A DNA stretch of 46,069 nucleotides from Porphyromonadaceae bacterium UBA7180 (GCA_002491165.1 DKVK01000037.1:1-46069), one strand, 5' to 3'. Shown: positions 9,808 through 18,157, counted from the first letter of the stretch. The notes: generated by a model not told the origin, from the letters alone. A program made the numbers and translations.

Positions 9808-9839
9808 CAAATTTAAACAAAGTTTTTGAATTATGCGAA
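9808..9839 (-). promoter_or_regulatory. Promoter of the 1532-residue protein gene
   Basis: On the minus strand a perfect -7 element TAAATTTG lies at 9815-9808. A TTCG, one base from the -33 TTTG, lies 20 bp upstream (9839-9836). The predicted leader is about 65-75 nt. Confidence 0.55.
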
Positions 9840-9945
9840 GAAAAGCGGCAGTAAGGAATGATAATTAACTATAATTAACAGAATAACGCTTGGTATAGAT
9901 TATCTATGCAGTGGTAATAGAAGACGGGTGACAGGCGGGAGAGGG

Positions 9946-10041
9946 GATAGGCCCAATAAGCCGGATAGGCCCGATAACGTCGGCGCGGGCTGTGGGAGCT
10001 GCGGCAGGCGATATCGGGCCTATATGGCTTATCAGGCTTAT
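9946..10041. repeat. Long imperfect palindrome of REP/BIME type
   Basis: The left arm 9946-9976 pairs with the right arm 10012-10041. The inner 12 bp are perfect: ATAGGCCCGATA (9965-9976) with TATCGGGCCTAT (10012-10023). The outer part is imperfect (GCCCAATAAGCCGG against TGGCTTATCAGGC). A 35-nt loop separates them. Each arm also contains the tandem word GGATAGGCCC / GGCTTATCAGGCTTAT. It lies downstream of the small secreted-protein gene (stop at 10079), and a long stem there could protect that transcript's 3' end. Confidence 0.6.
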
Positions 10042-10078
10042 AATGCCTATAAATCTTTGAGTGCTTTCAGGCGTGGTC

Positions 10079-10945
10079 TTAGCGCTTGATGACGAGGCGC
10101 GAGGAGGCCCCTCGGCGCTCTATCACGAGCCCTTCCGGACGTTCGAGGCGCAGTCCTTCTATGCTGTAATATTCGGCGGGAACGGCTTCGGTGTCAATAC
10201 TTCCGATGCCGGTCTTCGACACCGCTTTCACAGTGAGGTCGACGGGATTGAACGTCACGTTATAGTCCCCGGCACCGGCCGTGGGCACGGGAATCGGGGA
10301 GAGCGTCGGGGTGAGGTTCGAGGTAGCGGCAAGCTGTAGCTGATTTCCGGCCGTGAGTGTGGCGTCGGCCTCGGCCGGACCGTAGTTGCATACCGTCTGC
10401 GTGGCGTTGCTCAGTTGGTAGGCCTTGATTACATACCATCCGGTGGTGAGTGAAACCGGAGCGCTGTAAAGGCCGTTCTCGCCGGCGGGAAGCAAAGTCG
10501 GCGTAACGCTTTCGGCGTCGCAGGCACCGTAGAGAAGTTCCGACTCGTCGGTGCGTGTGATGATACCCAGATACTTGTCGGTGAAGAACTCGCCGTACTG
10601 GAGCATCAGGTGCACGCCGTCGAGGCTTTCGTCGCACACCACCATATTGTTTGCGCCGTTTAGGGTCATCAGGTGCAGCGAGTTGCGGCGTATGGTATTA
10701 CGGTTGTTTTTCATACCGTATTCGCGGCCGTCGGGACCCACGATGCGGAACTCCGCGCCGGCTCCCAGGGTCGTGATGTCGAGGTATGCCCATCCGGGGG
10801 TGTCCTCTTCAAGCTGGAACTCCCATGCAGGGTCTGCGTGGTTCCAGTCGTTGAACGTTCCGGTAAGGTAAACGCCTGTACCTTCGGCATTAGCGGCCAT
10901 TGCGCCGCTGATGGCAAGTGTAAGTAGAAGTAAAGATTTCTTCAT
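10079..10945 (-). CDS. Small secreted protein, carbohydrate-module-like, unknown function
   Basis: A 288-residue protein read from the ATG at 10945, because MKKSLLLLTLAISGAMAANA is a clean signal peptide. The frame extends further upstream but overlaps the preceding gene. The mature N-terminus (GVYLTGTFNDWNHADPAWEFQ) has the strand pattern and Trp placement of a starch/glycogen-binding-like beta-sandwich (YLTGTFNDW). A second beta-rich part follows. The C-terminus reads GIGSIDTEAVPAEYYSIEGLRL...SSRLVIKR, a short sorting-like tail like those on four other secreted proteins here. It lies 38 bp after the GYF-domain gene, probably in the same transcript. No ligand can be assigned. Confidence 0.75.
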   Translation of the reverse strand: MKKSLLLLTLAISGAMAANAEGTGVYLTGTFNDWNHADPAWEFQLEEDTPGWAYLDITTLGAGAEFRIVGPDGREYGMKNNRNTIRRNSLHLMTLNGANNMVVCDESLDGVHLMLQYGEFFTDKYLGIITRTDESELLYGACDAESVTPTLLPAGENGLYSAPVSLTTGWYVIKAYQLSNATQTVCNYGPAEADATLTAGNQLQLAATSNLTPTLSPIPVPTAGAGDYNVTFNPVDLTVKAVSKTGIGSIDTEAVPAEYYSIEGLRLERPEGLVIERRGASSRLVIKR

Positions 10946-10983
10946 AGCGGGATATTTTTTCAATTCGTGAATTGTAATATTTC

Positions 10984-11613
10984 TCAGATGCTGCGCAGGC
11001 TTATGGCCAGAGCCGTGAAAAAGAATATGGTAAGAATGAACAGAATGACCGATACCGCAAAGAGCAACAGGGAAATGTTTGCATAATTCTTGGCACGGGA
11101 ATAGAGGGAATGTCCGAGCGGCCCGTTGCCGTTGGCGAAGGCGTTGTCCGAGGAGTTTGTATTGGTGACAGCGAGGATTCCCAGAATCAGAGCCGGGACA
11201 GCGAGCAGCAGTACAAAAGGCGCCGAGATTCCGGATAAGAGGCCCAATGAAGCCAACACAGTGGCGATAATTGCGCGGGTCATGCAACGGGGATGGTCAT
11301 AGATAGGGGTGCCGTGCGGCGGCTCCCGGAAGGGATATCGCTCACCTGGCGAGGGGTGTGTGCAGGGCGGCGGCGTGCCATAGCCTTGCCGCGCCGGGGA
11401 GTATGCGGGTTGCGGCGGGGCACACTCTTGCGGCCTGACGGAACCGGGGCCCGGCCGGTAAAGGTCGGCGAGTTCCTCCACTTCGGCAGCCGGCAACCAT
11501 GTGGGCATACCTTCGTGCCACACCAGTGTCCCCGGGTCAAGGTTCATCCGTTCCACCGTCCCGCGGCTGAAGGGGCCGGCTGTCTCTCCGTTTTGATGTA
11601 CGAAAAATTCCAT
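10984..11613 (-). CDS. GYF_2-domain membrane protein with Pro-rich linker
   Basis: A 209-residue protein. Residues 1-55 form a GYF_2 (DUF4339-type) domain: NGETAGPFSRGTVERMNLDPGTLVWHEGMPTWLPAAEVEEL, with the conserved GPF and W..GM..W positions. A proline-rich low-complexity linker follows (about 56-105). Two hydrophobic helices (about 110-145 and 175-205) are arranged like DUF4190-type membrane proteins. GYF domains are known to bind proline-rich peptides, so the linker could be a self or partner ligand; this is inference. It lies 37 bp after a second GYF-domain gene, and the two appear paired. Confidence 0.8.
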   Translation of the reverse strand: MEFFVHQNGETAGPFSRGTVERMNLDPGTLVWHEGMPTWLPAAEVEELADLYRPGPGSVRPQECAPPQPAYSPARQGYGTPPPCTHPSPGERYPFREPPHGTPIYDHPRCMTRAIIATVLASLGLLSGISAPFVLLLAVPALILGILAVTNTNSSDNAFANGNGPLGHSLYSRAKNYANISLLLFAVSVILFILTIFFFTALAISLRSI

Positions 11614-11650
11614 AATTCTGTTTATTGAGGCAGGCAGTGGTTACTGCGCC

Positions 11651-12223
11651 TTACATTCCGGAGCGTTTGAGCATCAGGAAGGCGAAGGCGTTGAGCATCA
11701 CGCCGAGGAAGATGGTTATTCCTATCCACATTTTGGCTTTGCGTGCCATGTCATACGACTCGTTGCGCTGGTTCTTGAGCCAGAGTTCGTTGGTCTTGTA
11801 AGCGAAATATATCGCGACGATACCGGTGAGCGGGCAGCATAGGAGAGTGACCATGATAGCGTCTATGAGTCGGCTGCGCGGAGGCACCACATGTTCATGT
11901 TCCACGGGTTCCGCGGGTTTCTGCGGCAGTTCGCCGGAACGGCGAACTATTCCCCTGAAACCAAGGGGAATATCGGCGAGCGGGTCTTCCTGAGGGGTGT
12001 CGTGGACCGGTGTTGCGGGCTGCGGTGCCTGGGGGTGCATCCTGTCGAAGATGCGCCGGCGGAAGTAACGGCAAATCTCGCCGTCCTCGCGCGCCTGCAC
12101 CCAGTCGGGCATCCCTTTGCACCACACGTATGTTTCGGGCGTGACGCCGGCCTCCACCAGTTGGTCGAGGGTGAAGGGGCCGCGGCGTTCCCCGTCGATC
12201 ATTGCGAAATAGCGGAGGGCCAT
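11651..12223 (-). CDS. GYF_2-CD225/dispanin membrane protein
   Basis: A 190-residue protein from MALRYF at 12223; a start 8 codons earlier would overlap prfB. Residues 1-55 are a GYF_2 domain (DGERRGPFTLDQLVEAG, WCKGMPDWVQA). After a linker, residues about 125-190 match the CD225/dispanin module: IDAIMVTLLCCPLTGIVAIYFAYKTNEL, then DMARKAKMWIGITIFLGVMLNAF. The twin-Cys first helix and the A-x-K-A-K-x-W second helix start are family marks. The stop of prfB lies one base from this start, so they are very likely co-transcribed. The bacterial function of this fusion is not known to me. Confidence 0.85.
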   Translation of the reverse strand: MALRYFAMIDGERRGPFTLDQLVEAGVTPETYVWCKGMPDWVQAREDGEICRYFRRRIFDRMHPQAPQPATPVHDTPQEDPLADIPLGFRGIVRRSGELPQKPAEPVEHEHVVPPRSRLIDAIMVTLLCCPLTGIVAIYFAYKTNELWLKNQRNESYDMARKAKMWIGITIFLGVMLNAFAFLMLKRSGM

Positions 12224-12224
12224 A

Positions 12225-13343
12225 TTATTCGTCGAGCGTTGCGGCAAACTCCATGAGGTATGCCTTGATGAAGTCGTCGATGTCGCCGTCCATCACCGCG
12301 CCTACGTTCGAGGTCTGGTAGTTGGTGCGGTGGTCCTTGACGCGGCGGTCGTCGAAGACGTATGAGCGTATCTGGCTGCCCCACTCTATCTTCTTCTTGC
12401 CGGCCTCCACCTTGGCCTGTTCGGCCATACGGTGCTGTAGCTCTTTCTCATAGAGGATGGAGCGCAACTGGCGCATGGCGTTTTCCTTATTCTTGGGTTG
12501 GTCTCGCGTCTCGGTGTTTTCGATGAGGATTTCCTCCTCCTCGCCGGTGTAGGGGTCCTTGTACTGGTAACGCAGACGGACTCCGGACTCCACCTTGTTC
12601 ACGTTCTGGCCGCCGGCGCCGCCCGAACGGAAGGTATCCCACGACACTGCGGCAGGCGACACGTGAATCTCGATGGTATCGTCGACAAGCGGGGTGACGA
12701 AGACCGATGCGAAGGAGGTCATGCGCTTGCCCTGGGCGTTGTAGGGGCTGACGCGCACCAGGCGGTGCACGCCGTTCTCGCTCTTGAGGTAGCCGTAGGC
12801 ATAGTCGCCTTCTATGTTGATAGTCACCGATTTGATTCCGGCGTCGTCGCCTTCGAGAAGTTGTGCTATGGACGTCTTGTAGCCGTGCTTCTCGGCCCAG
12901 CGCAGGTAGAGGCGCATCAGCATCTGCGCCCAGTCCTGGCTCTCGGTGCCTCCGGCGCCGGAGTTGATTTTCAGCACCACGCCGAGCTTGTCTTCCTCGC
13001 GGCGCAGCATGTTGCGGAGCTCAAGGTTCTCGATGTCGGCGGTAAGGCGCGCGTATCCTTGGTCGATTTCCTCTTCCGAGACGAGTCCGTCTTTCAGGAA
13101 CTCGAGGGCCAGTTGCAGTTCCTCGACCTGCTTCTCGATGGAGGTGTAAGAGTCTATCCAGTAATGCAATCCCTTGATTTTGCGCATCTGTGCCTCAGCC
13201 TTTTTCTGGTCCTCCCAGAAGTCGGCCACGTGGGTGTGGAGCTCCTCTTCCTCGACTTCGATTTTCTTGCCGTCGATGTCGAGGTAGCGGCGCAGCGCCT
13301 CGGTGCGTTCTAAGGTTTCTTTCAGTTGTTCTTGCGTTATCAT
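12225..13343 (-). CDS. prfB: Peptide chain release factor 2
   Basis: Releases the nascent peptide at UGA and UAA stop codons. It has 372 residues, with a helical N-terminal domain, a superdomain 2/4 and the catalytic GGQ at residues 244-246 (SGGAGGQNVNK). The codon-recognition tripeptide, usually Ser-Pro-Phe, reads Ser-Pro-Tyr (199-201; codons agc ccc tac). The UGA-dependent +1 frameshift site found in many bacteria between Leu and Asp (here L21-D22) is absent. The codons ctc gac are read in frame, so this gene lacks that autoregulatory switch. It lies 36 bp after the acyl-CoA synthetase gene and one base before the dispanin gene. Confidence 0.97.
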   Translation of the reverse strand: MITQEQLKETLERTEALRRYLDIDGKKIEVEEEELHTHVADFWEDQKKAEAQMRKIKGLHYWIDSYTSIEKQVEELQLALEFLKDGLVSEEEIDQGYARLTADIENLELRNMLRREEDKLGVVLKINSGAGGTESQDWAQMLMRLYLRWAEKHGYKTSIAQLLEGDDAGIKSVTINIEGDYAYGYLKSENGVHRLVRVSPYNAQGKRMTSFASVFVTPLVDDTIEIHVSPAAVSWDTFRSGGAGGQNVNKVESGVRLRYQYKDPYTGEEEEILIENTETRDQPKNKENAMRQLRSILYEKELQHRMAEQAKVEAGKKKIEWGSQIRSYVFDDRRVKDHRTNYQTSNVGAVMDGDIDDFIKAYLMEFAATLDE

Positions 13344-13379
13344 CTGTTTTTCTGTTTATTCAAATCAGGGGGACGTGGC

Positions 13380-15200
13380 TCAGTAGCTGTACATCTTTTC
13401 AATGACGTCGGCATAACGGCGGGCCACCACGGGACGGCGCACCTTCATGGTATTCGTCACCTCGCCGTTCATTATTGAGAAGTGGTGTGGCAAAAGCGTT
13501 ATGCGCTTGATTTTTTCGTACTCGGCCACGTCGCTCTGCACGGAGTCCACCTGCCGCATGATGAAGGCCACGGTCCGCGGGTCGGCGCAGAGCGTCCCGG
13601 TGTCGGCGTCGTCGATTCCGTGTTTCCCGGCCCAGCGGCGCAGTTGCGAGAGGTTGGGGACAATCAGGGCGGTGACGAATTTGCGCTGGTCGCCGATTAC
13701 TGCCGCCTCGTCTATGTACTTGTTTTCGGCCAGTCGGCTTTCGAGCATCTGCGGGGCTATGTACTTGCCGTTGGCGGTCTTGAAGAGGTCTTTGACGCGC
13801 TCGGTGAGCACGAGGTCGCCCTGGTTGGTTAGGTATCCGGCGTCGCCGGTGCGGAAGAATCCGTCTTCGGTGAAGGCCGCGGCGTTGGCTTCCGGATTCT
13901 TGAAATAGCCGGGCGTTACGGTGGGGCCTTTCACCAGGATTTCGTTGCTCTCGTCGTCTATGCGCACTTCCACACCTTTCAGCGGCTTGCCCACGGTGCC
14001 TATCACGTAGTCTACCGGGCGGAAGAAGGATACGGTGGCTGTGGTTTCGCTCAGGCCGTAGCCGATGGTCACCTCGATGCCTATGGAGCGCATGAACTCG
14101 CAGATACGGTCGCTGAGCGGCGCGCCGGCCGTCGGGAAGATGTTCGGGTCCGGGATGCCTATGGTATGCTTGATTTTCGAAAATACGCGGCGGTCCCAGA
14201 AACGGTATTCCTTTTCGAGGAAATAGGGGGGCTTTGCGCCGAGCCGCACATAGTCGAGGTTGCGCCGGCGCCCTGTTTTCAATGCGCGGGAAACCATCCG
14301 GCGCTGTATCTTCGGCATTCCGGCGATTTTCTCTTTCACACCGGCGTAGACTTTCTCCCAGAAACGGGGCACGCAGCACATCACGTTGGGATGCACGGTA
14401 TGAATGGTGTCTGCTATGACGCGCGGGTCGTAGTTGATGGCTATCCGGATGCCTCGGAAGATGCAGAAGAAACACCAGGCCTTCTCCAGTATGTGGCTCA
14501 TCGGCAGGAAAGCCATGGAAAGGTCTTTGTCGCTGACCGATTCGAGCGCCACGAGGTGGGCGGAGATGGCGGCGTCGTAGTTGGAGTGGGTTATCACCAC
14601 GCCTTTTGGCTCGCCGGTGGTCCCGGAGGTGTAAATAAGCGTGGCCATGTCCTCGGGGAGGCCGTTGCGGCGGCGCTGTTCCACGAGGCGGCGCACATCG
14701 TCGCCCGCTTCCATGCCGAGACGCACGAAGTCGTCCCAGAAGATGGTGACGGTATCGTCGGCGGGAAGCTCGAATCCGTCGTTCTTGAACACCACTATAC
14801 GGCTCACGGCCCGTGGGTTGGTTTTCCAGTAGTTGTAAGCTAAGGGATACTGGTGGCTGTCTCCCACGAAGAGGACGCGGGCCTCGCCGTTGCCCACTAT
14901 GAAGTCGAACTGCGCCTGCGAGCTGGCGGAGTAAATGGGGATAACGGCCACGCGGTTTTCAAAGGCGCCGAACTCGGTTATGAGGATTTGGGGTGTATTG
15001 GGTGAGCAGATGGCCACGGTGTCCTTCTCCCGCAGGCCGAGGGAGGCGAGGGCGCGTGCGGCCACATGGACCTGCGCCGCTAACTCGGTCCACGACGTGG
15101 GGAGCCATTCGCCGTCCTTTCGCCAGCAAAAGCGGTAGGCCTCGCGCTCGCCGTAGCGGGCTGCCTGCGTGTCGATTATTTCTACTAACTTGTTGACCAT
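13380..15200 (-). CDS. Long-chain fatty acid--CoA ligase (AMP-forming)
   Basis: Activates fatty acids to acyl-CoA through an acyl-adenylate; peripheral membrane or cytosolic. The 606-residue reading starts at MVNKLVEIIDTQA (15200), which matches the usual family N-terminus. Ten upstream in-frame codons are probably not translated. The P-loop-like motif LIYTSGTTGEPKGVV lies near residue 180. The A5 motif IGYGLSETTATV and the A7/A8 region FRTGDAGYLTNQGDLVLTERVKDLFKTANGKYIAP are intact, and the C-terminal lysine region (NTMKVRR) is present. A strong promoter precedes it, and prfB follows after 36 bp. Confidence 0.95.
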   Translation of the reverse strand: MVNKLVEIIDTQAARYGEREAYRFCWRKDGEWLPTSWTELAAQVHVAARALASLGLREKDTVAICSPNTPQILITEFGAFENRVAVIPIYSASSQAQFDFIVGNGEARVLFVGDSHQYPLAYNYWKTNPRAVSRIVVFKNDGFELPADDTVTIFWDDFVRLGMEAGDDVRRLVEQRRRNGLPEDMATLIYTSGTTGEPKGVVITHSNYDAAISAHLVALESVSDKDLSMAFLPMSHILEKAWCFFCIFRGIRIAINYDPRVIADTIHTVHPNVMCCVPRFWEKVYAGVKEKIAGMPKIQRRMVSRALKTGRRRNLDYVRLGAKPPYFLEKEYRFWDRRVFSKIKHTIGIPDPNIFPTAGAPLSDRICEFMRSIGIEVTIGYGLSETTATVSFFRPVDYVIGTVGKPLKGVEVRIDDESNEILVKGPTVTPGYFKNPEANAAAFTEDGFFRTGDAGYLTNQGDLVLTERVKDLFKTANGKYIAPQMLESRLAENKYIDEAAVIGDQRKFVTALIVPNLSQLRRWAGKHGIDDADTGTLCADPRTVAFIMRQVDSVQSDVAEYEKIKRITLLPHHFSIMNGEVTNTMKVRRPVVARRYADVIEKMYSY

Positions 15201-15249
15201 AAGTAGCTGCTTTATTTGCCGGCGAGCCATGCAGCGGGCAAATATCCTA

Positions 15250-15280
15250 CAAAGTTACAATAAATTTCCGTAATCCCAAA
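15250..15280 (-). promoter_or_regulatory. Consensus promoter of the acyl-CoA ligase / prfB cluster
   Basis: On the minus strand a -33 TTTG (15280-15277), a 19-bp spacer and a -7 TAACTTTG (15257-15250). Both elements and the spacing fit the Bacteroidota consensus. The leader is about 40 nt. Confidence 0.8.
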
Positions 15281-15371
15281 ATCGGCACCGGCTGCCGTGG
15301 GTTCTCGGGACCGCCGGAGGGGCTTTGAACACCCGGCCCCCGCACGGTGCGGCTGACGGGGCGCAGGCTCG

Positions 15372-16664
15372 TCAGCACTTGTGCGTCATGATGTGGAGGA
15401 TGAGGCGGTCGGTCTCGCGCATCGACTCGCGGCCTATGCTCGTGAGGTTGTGGATGGCGGTGTCCACGTCGTCGCTCACGATACCCTCGGCCTGGGTGAC
15501 TTCGCGGCCGTTCATGGCCAGCAGAGCCGACAGCATGGCAGTAGAGACTCCCGAGGAAATCTTCATGGAGCATGAGGGCTTGGCGCCGTCGCAAATCATG
15601 CCGGTGAGGTTGGCCACCATATTCTTTATGGCGGCGCAAATCTGGCGGTAACCGCCTCCCATCAGGTAGACTATCCCGGCGCTGGCTCCTGTGGAGGCCA
15701 CCACACAGCCGCAAAGGGCCGAAAGGCATCCGAGGCTCTGTTTGATATAGATGCTCGTGAGGTGCGAGAGGGTGAGGGCGCGGATGGTGTGCTCCTCGTC
15801 GGCACCGGTCTCTTCGGCATAAACGACCACCGGCATCGTGGCGGTGATACCCTGGTTGCCGCTTCCGGAGTTGGACATCACGGCCACGGGAGCGCCACCC
15901 ATGCGGGCGTCGCAGGCGGCAGAGGTGTAGGCTATGGCGTGGCACATCAGCCCGTCGCCGAGCATCGACGGGCCTTGCGTCAGCACCGTGGAGCCGAGCG
16001 AGTGGCCGTACTGTCCGGCCAGGGCGAGGCGTGCGGCGGCGGTGTTCAGACGCTTGGCTTCGAGGATGAAGCGGAGTTGGTCCACCGGTGTTTCCGTTGC
16101 GAACTCGAAGACGGTGCGCATGTCGAGCGCGGGGTCGTCCGCCGTGTCGTCGCACTTTTGAGCGTGCTGTCCCTCCCGGTGTTCTCCGATGAGGGAGGTG
16201 CCGTCGAGCTCGGCCACGGTGAAGTTGGTATGCGAGCCTGAGATGACGGCGTGGGAGGTGGAGAAACCGTCGGTGGCGGTGACGTCGATGTGGAGGATGG
16301 CGGGAGCGTTTTCATAGAGGGAAATCCCGATGGCGCCCGAGTCGATGAACTTCTTGGCTTCGGCCACATTCTCGGAACAGGCACAGGAGAGCACTTCGAG
16401 TCCCTTGCCGGGGTCGCCGAAGAGGGCGCCGAGCGCCACGGCTATGGGGAGGCCTATCATGCCGGTGCCGGGGATGCCCACTCCCATCGCGTTCTTAATT
16501 ATGTTGGCGCTGGCACGCACCTGCACCTTGACGGGTTTGTTGGGGAGCATACGGCAGGCGCCGGCGGCGCACAGTGCCACGGCCACGGGTTCGGTACACC
16601 CGACGGCCGGAACCACCTGACGTTTCATCAGGCCTATTATCTTTTTGGTTTCCTGTTTATTCAT
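15372..16664 (-). CDS. L-cysteine desulfidase family (UPF0597) protein
   Basis: A 430-residue member of the UPF0597/CyuA family, related to the alpha domain of [4Fe-4S] serine dehydratase. Characterised members break L-cysteine to pyruvate, sulfide and ammonia. The N-terminal VPAVGCTEPVAVAL places the cluster/catalytic Cys at residue 23. Later cysteines in SLGCLSALCGC and the MICDGAKPSCSMK segment fit the cluster-binding set. Gly-rich segments (GVGIPGTGMIGLP, SGSGNQGITATMP) are typical. It lies 50 bp after thymidine kinase, probably co-transcribed. The substrate could be cysteine or a related amino acid. Confidence 0.88.
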   Translation of the reverse strand: MNKQETKKIIGLMKRQVVPAVGCTEPVAVALCAAGACRMLPNKPVKVQVRASANIIKNAMGVGIPGTGMIGLPIAVALGALFGDPGKGLEVLSCACSENVAEAKKFIDSGAIGISLYENAPAILHIDVTATDGFSTSHAVISGSHTNFTVAELDGTSLIGEHREGQHAQKCDDTADDPALDMRTVFEFATETPVDQLRFILEAKRLNTAAARLALAGQYGHSLGSTVLTQGPSMLGDGLMCHAIAYTSAACDARMGGAPVAVMSNSGSGNQGITATMPVVVYAEETGADEEHTIRALTLSHLTSIYIKQSLGCLSALCGCVVASTGASAGIVYLMGGGYRQICAAIKNMVANLTGMICDGAKPSCSMKISSGVSTAMLSALLAMNGREVTQAEGIVSDDVDTAIHNLTSIGRESMRETDRLILHIMTHKC

Positions 16665-16714
16665 GGTTGTAAGTAGTTTTTTCGGTGAAGGGATGATTTT
16701 TGGTGTGAAGTGTT

Positions 16715-17359
16715 TTATTCGAGGCTGGGGAGGTCATCGAAGGGTAGGCTTGCGCGTTTGAGGCCGGCTATCTTCTTGCTGCGCCAGCACACGCGGCACA
16801 CGGCCATGTAGCGTTCGTTGCCGCCAATCTCCACCTGCTGTCCTTCGGTGATTATGTTGCCGTGCGAGTCGATGCGCGCATTGACGATGGTCTTGCGGCC
16901 GCAGGAGCATGTGGATTTTATCTCGTCGATGGTGTCGGCAATCTCGAACAGGCGCCGGCTGCCGTCGAAGAGGTGTGTGCGGAAGTCGGTGCGAAGTCCG
17001 TAGCAGAGCACGTTTATGCCGAAGTCGTCGACCACACGGGCCAGCTGGTCCACCTGCGCTTCGCTCATGAACTGGGCCTCGTCTACCAGCACCCAACCGG
17101 GAGGATTGGGGTGGGTGTGCATGAGTTGCGAGATTTCGTCATACATGTCGGTTTCGGGATTAATCCAGCGGCAGGCGCGCTCTATCCCGATGCGCGAACG
17201 GATGACGCTCCGGGCCTCGCGGGTGTCGACTATCGGCTTATAGCAGACGTATCCCATGCCGCGTTCCTCGAAGTTGTAGGCCGTGGTGAGCAACATGGCC
17301 GTCTTGGCCGAGCCCATGGTCCCGTATTTGAAGTATAGTTTGCCTCGCTTCTGTTCCAT
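16715..17359 (-). CDS. tdk: Thymidine kinase (TK1 type)
   Basis: Phosphorylates thymidine in the salvage pathway; cytosolic. It has 214 residues. The P-loop is GTMGSAKT (13-20), and the Walker B/catalytic Glu lies in WVLVDEAQFMS. The lasso region begins IDEIKSTCSCGRK, and a second zinc-binding pair is CRVCW. The first pair is spaced C-x-C instead of the common C-x-x-C, which should be checked in an alignment. The IVNARIDSHGN...QVEIGGNERYMAVC segment is the usual thymidine-binding part. Two copies of a 12-bp word and an inverted half copy lie directly before the ATG. Confidence 0.95.
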   Translation of the reverse strand: MEQKRGKLYFKYGTMGSAKTAMLLTTAYNFEERGMGYVCYKPIVDTREARSVIRSRIGIERACRWINPETDMYDEISQLMHTHPNPPGWVLVDEAQFMSEAQVDQLARVVDDFGINVLCYGLRTDFRTHLFDGSRRLFEIADTIDEIKSTCSCGRKTIVNARIDSHGNIITEGQQVEIGGNERYMAVCRVCWRSKKIAGLKRASLPFDDLPSLE

Positions 17360-17360
17360 A

Positions 17361-17403
17361 CCGCGAAAGTAGACAAATTTCGCGGAACTGCCAAATTTCG
17401 CGG
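17361..17403 (-). promoter_or_regulatory. Repeated CCGCGAAATTTG words upstream of tdk
   Basis: The word CAAATTTCGCGG (plus strand) occurs at 17374-17385 and 17392-17403, 18 bp apart. An inverted CCGCGAAA at 17361-17368 makes a palindrome with the first copy. On the minus strand each copy contains GAAATTTG, one base off the -7 consensus. It could be a tandem promoter or an operator. Confidence 0.45.
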
Positions 17404-17531
17404 CATGATTTTTTCTACAACCAACCGTGGAAGTGTTAAAATTATACGCATTTGTGAATAAGTTTTACTGACATCTAAACATTTTTACTTTTTCGGATGT
17501 TTAATAAACAACTGAGTATAAGATAGAAACC

Positions 17532-17954
17532 ATGAACCACGCAGATGTCATAACCATAAATCCCGGAATTAAGACTCTCGGCGCGTTGCACCACCCGGGA
17601 GTGAAAGTCACCGAGGCGACGGTGGAAACTGTGGCCGCCGGCTCCCACGCCATGGATTCTGTCGAACCGCGCACCACTCCTTATCCCCACCGCTATCCCG
17701 GCATTGTAGGGTGCATATTGAGACTGACGGTCTGCATATTGGCGTTCTTGATGATTCAGACCCTGACGCCCACGCTTCCCGTCTTCGTGCTTGCGGCGGC
17801 GATAATACTCATCGCTCCGGTGATTGCCACGCGCATCGGCGCGCTGACCGTCTTCGTGGACGCCGCCCTTTCCCTGACCACTTTCACCACGTCGCCCAAT
17901 CCGGCACTGGCATTGACAGTGGCTCTTGCGGCTGTGGTATTTCGGGCTTACTGA
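17532..17954 (+). CDS. Orphan small membrane protein
   Basis: A 140-residue frame with GC-rich third positions like its neighbours. The N-terminal 60 residues are hydrophilic and rich in Thr, His and Pro. Two or three hydrophobic helices follow (about 62-82, 83-103 and 118-138: LRLTVCILAFLMIQTL, VFVLAAAIILIAPVIATRI, ALALTVALAAVVFRAY). It stands alone between tdk (minus) and tsaE. I do not recognise a family. No strong promoter was seen, so it could still be a chance frame. Confidence 0.5.
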   Translation: MNHADVITINPGIKTLGALHHPGVKVTEATVETVAAGSHAMDSVEPRTTPYPHRYPGIVGCILRLTVCILAFLMIQTLTPTLPVFVLAAAIILIAPVIATRIGALTVFVDAALSLTTFTTSPNPALALTVALAAVVFRAY

Positions 17955-18102
17955 TAGCCCACGGTCCAGGCCGCGCTTCGGTCGATGCCCGGATTTTCAG
18001 AAAACATTGACCTCATTCTTTCAAAATATATGTAAGGGCGCAGCGGCAAAACCGTTGTGCATTTTATTTGCCGGGCAGTTAGGCCGGTTGGGAATTTTTT
18101 TT

Positions 18103-18110
18103 TAATTTTG
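18103..18110 (+). promoter_or_regulatory. -7 element upstream of tsaE
   Basis: TAATTTTG matches TAnnTTTG, about 47 bp before the tsaE ATG and following a run of nine T. No clear -33 TTTG is at the proper distance. Confidence 0.45.
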
Positions 18111-18157
18111 TGGCGGTTTTGGGAATGTAACCCCATGCCGCTTTTAACCCTTTGATT

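Larger units (their letters stand above)
9735..10078. other. 344-bp intergenic region
   Basis: Holds the promoter at 9808-9839, AT-rich sequence at 9840-9910, and the long imperfect palindrome at 9946-10041. No gene is visible. Confidence 0.7.

Noticed and set aside
10946..11287. 114-codon N-terminal extension of the small secreted protein
   Set aside because: It overlaps the GYF-domain gene in another frame and precedes a perfect signal peptide.
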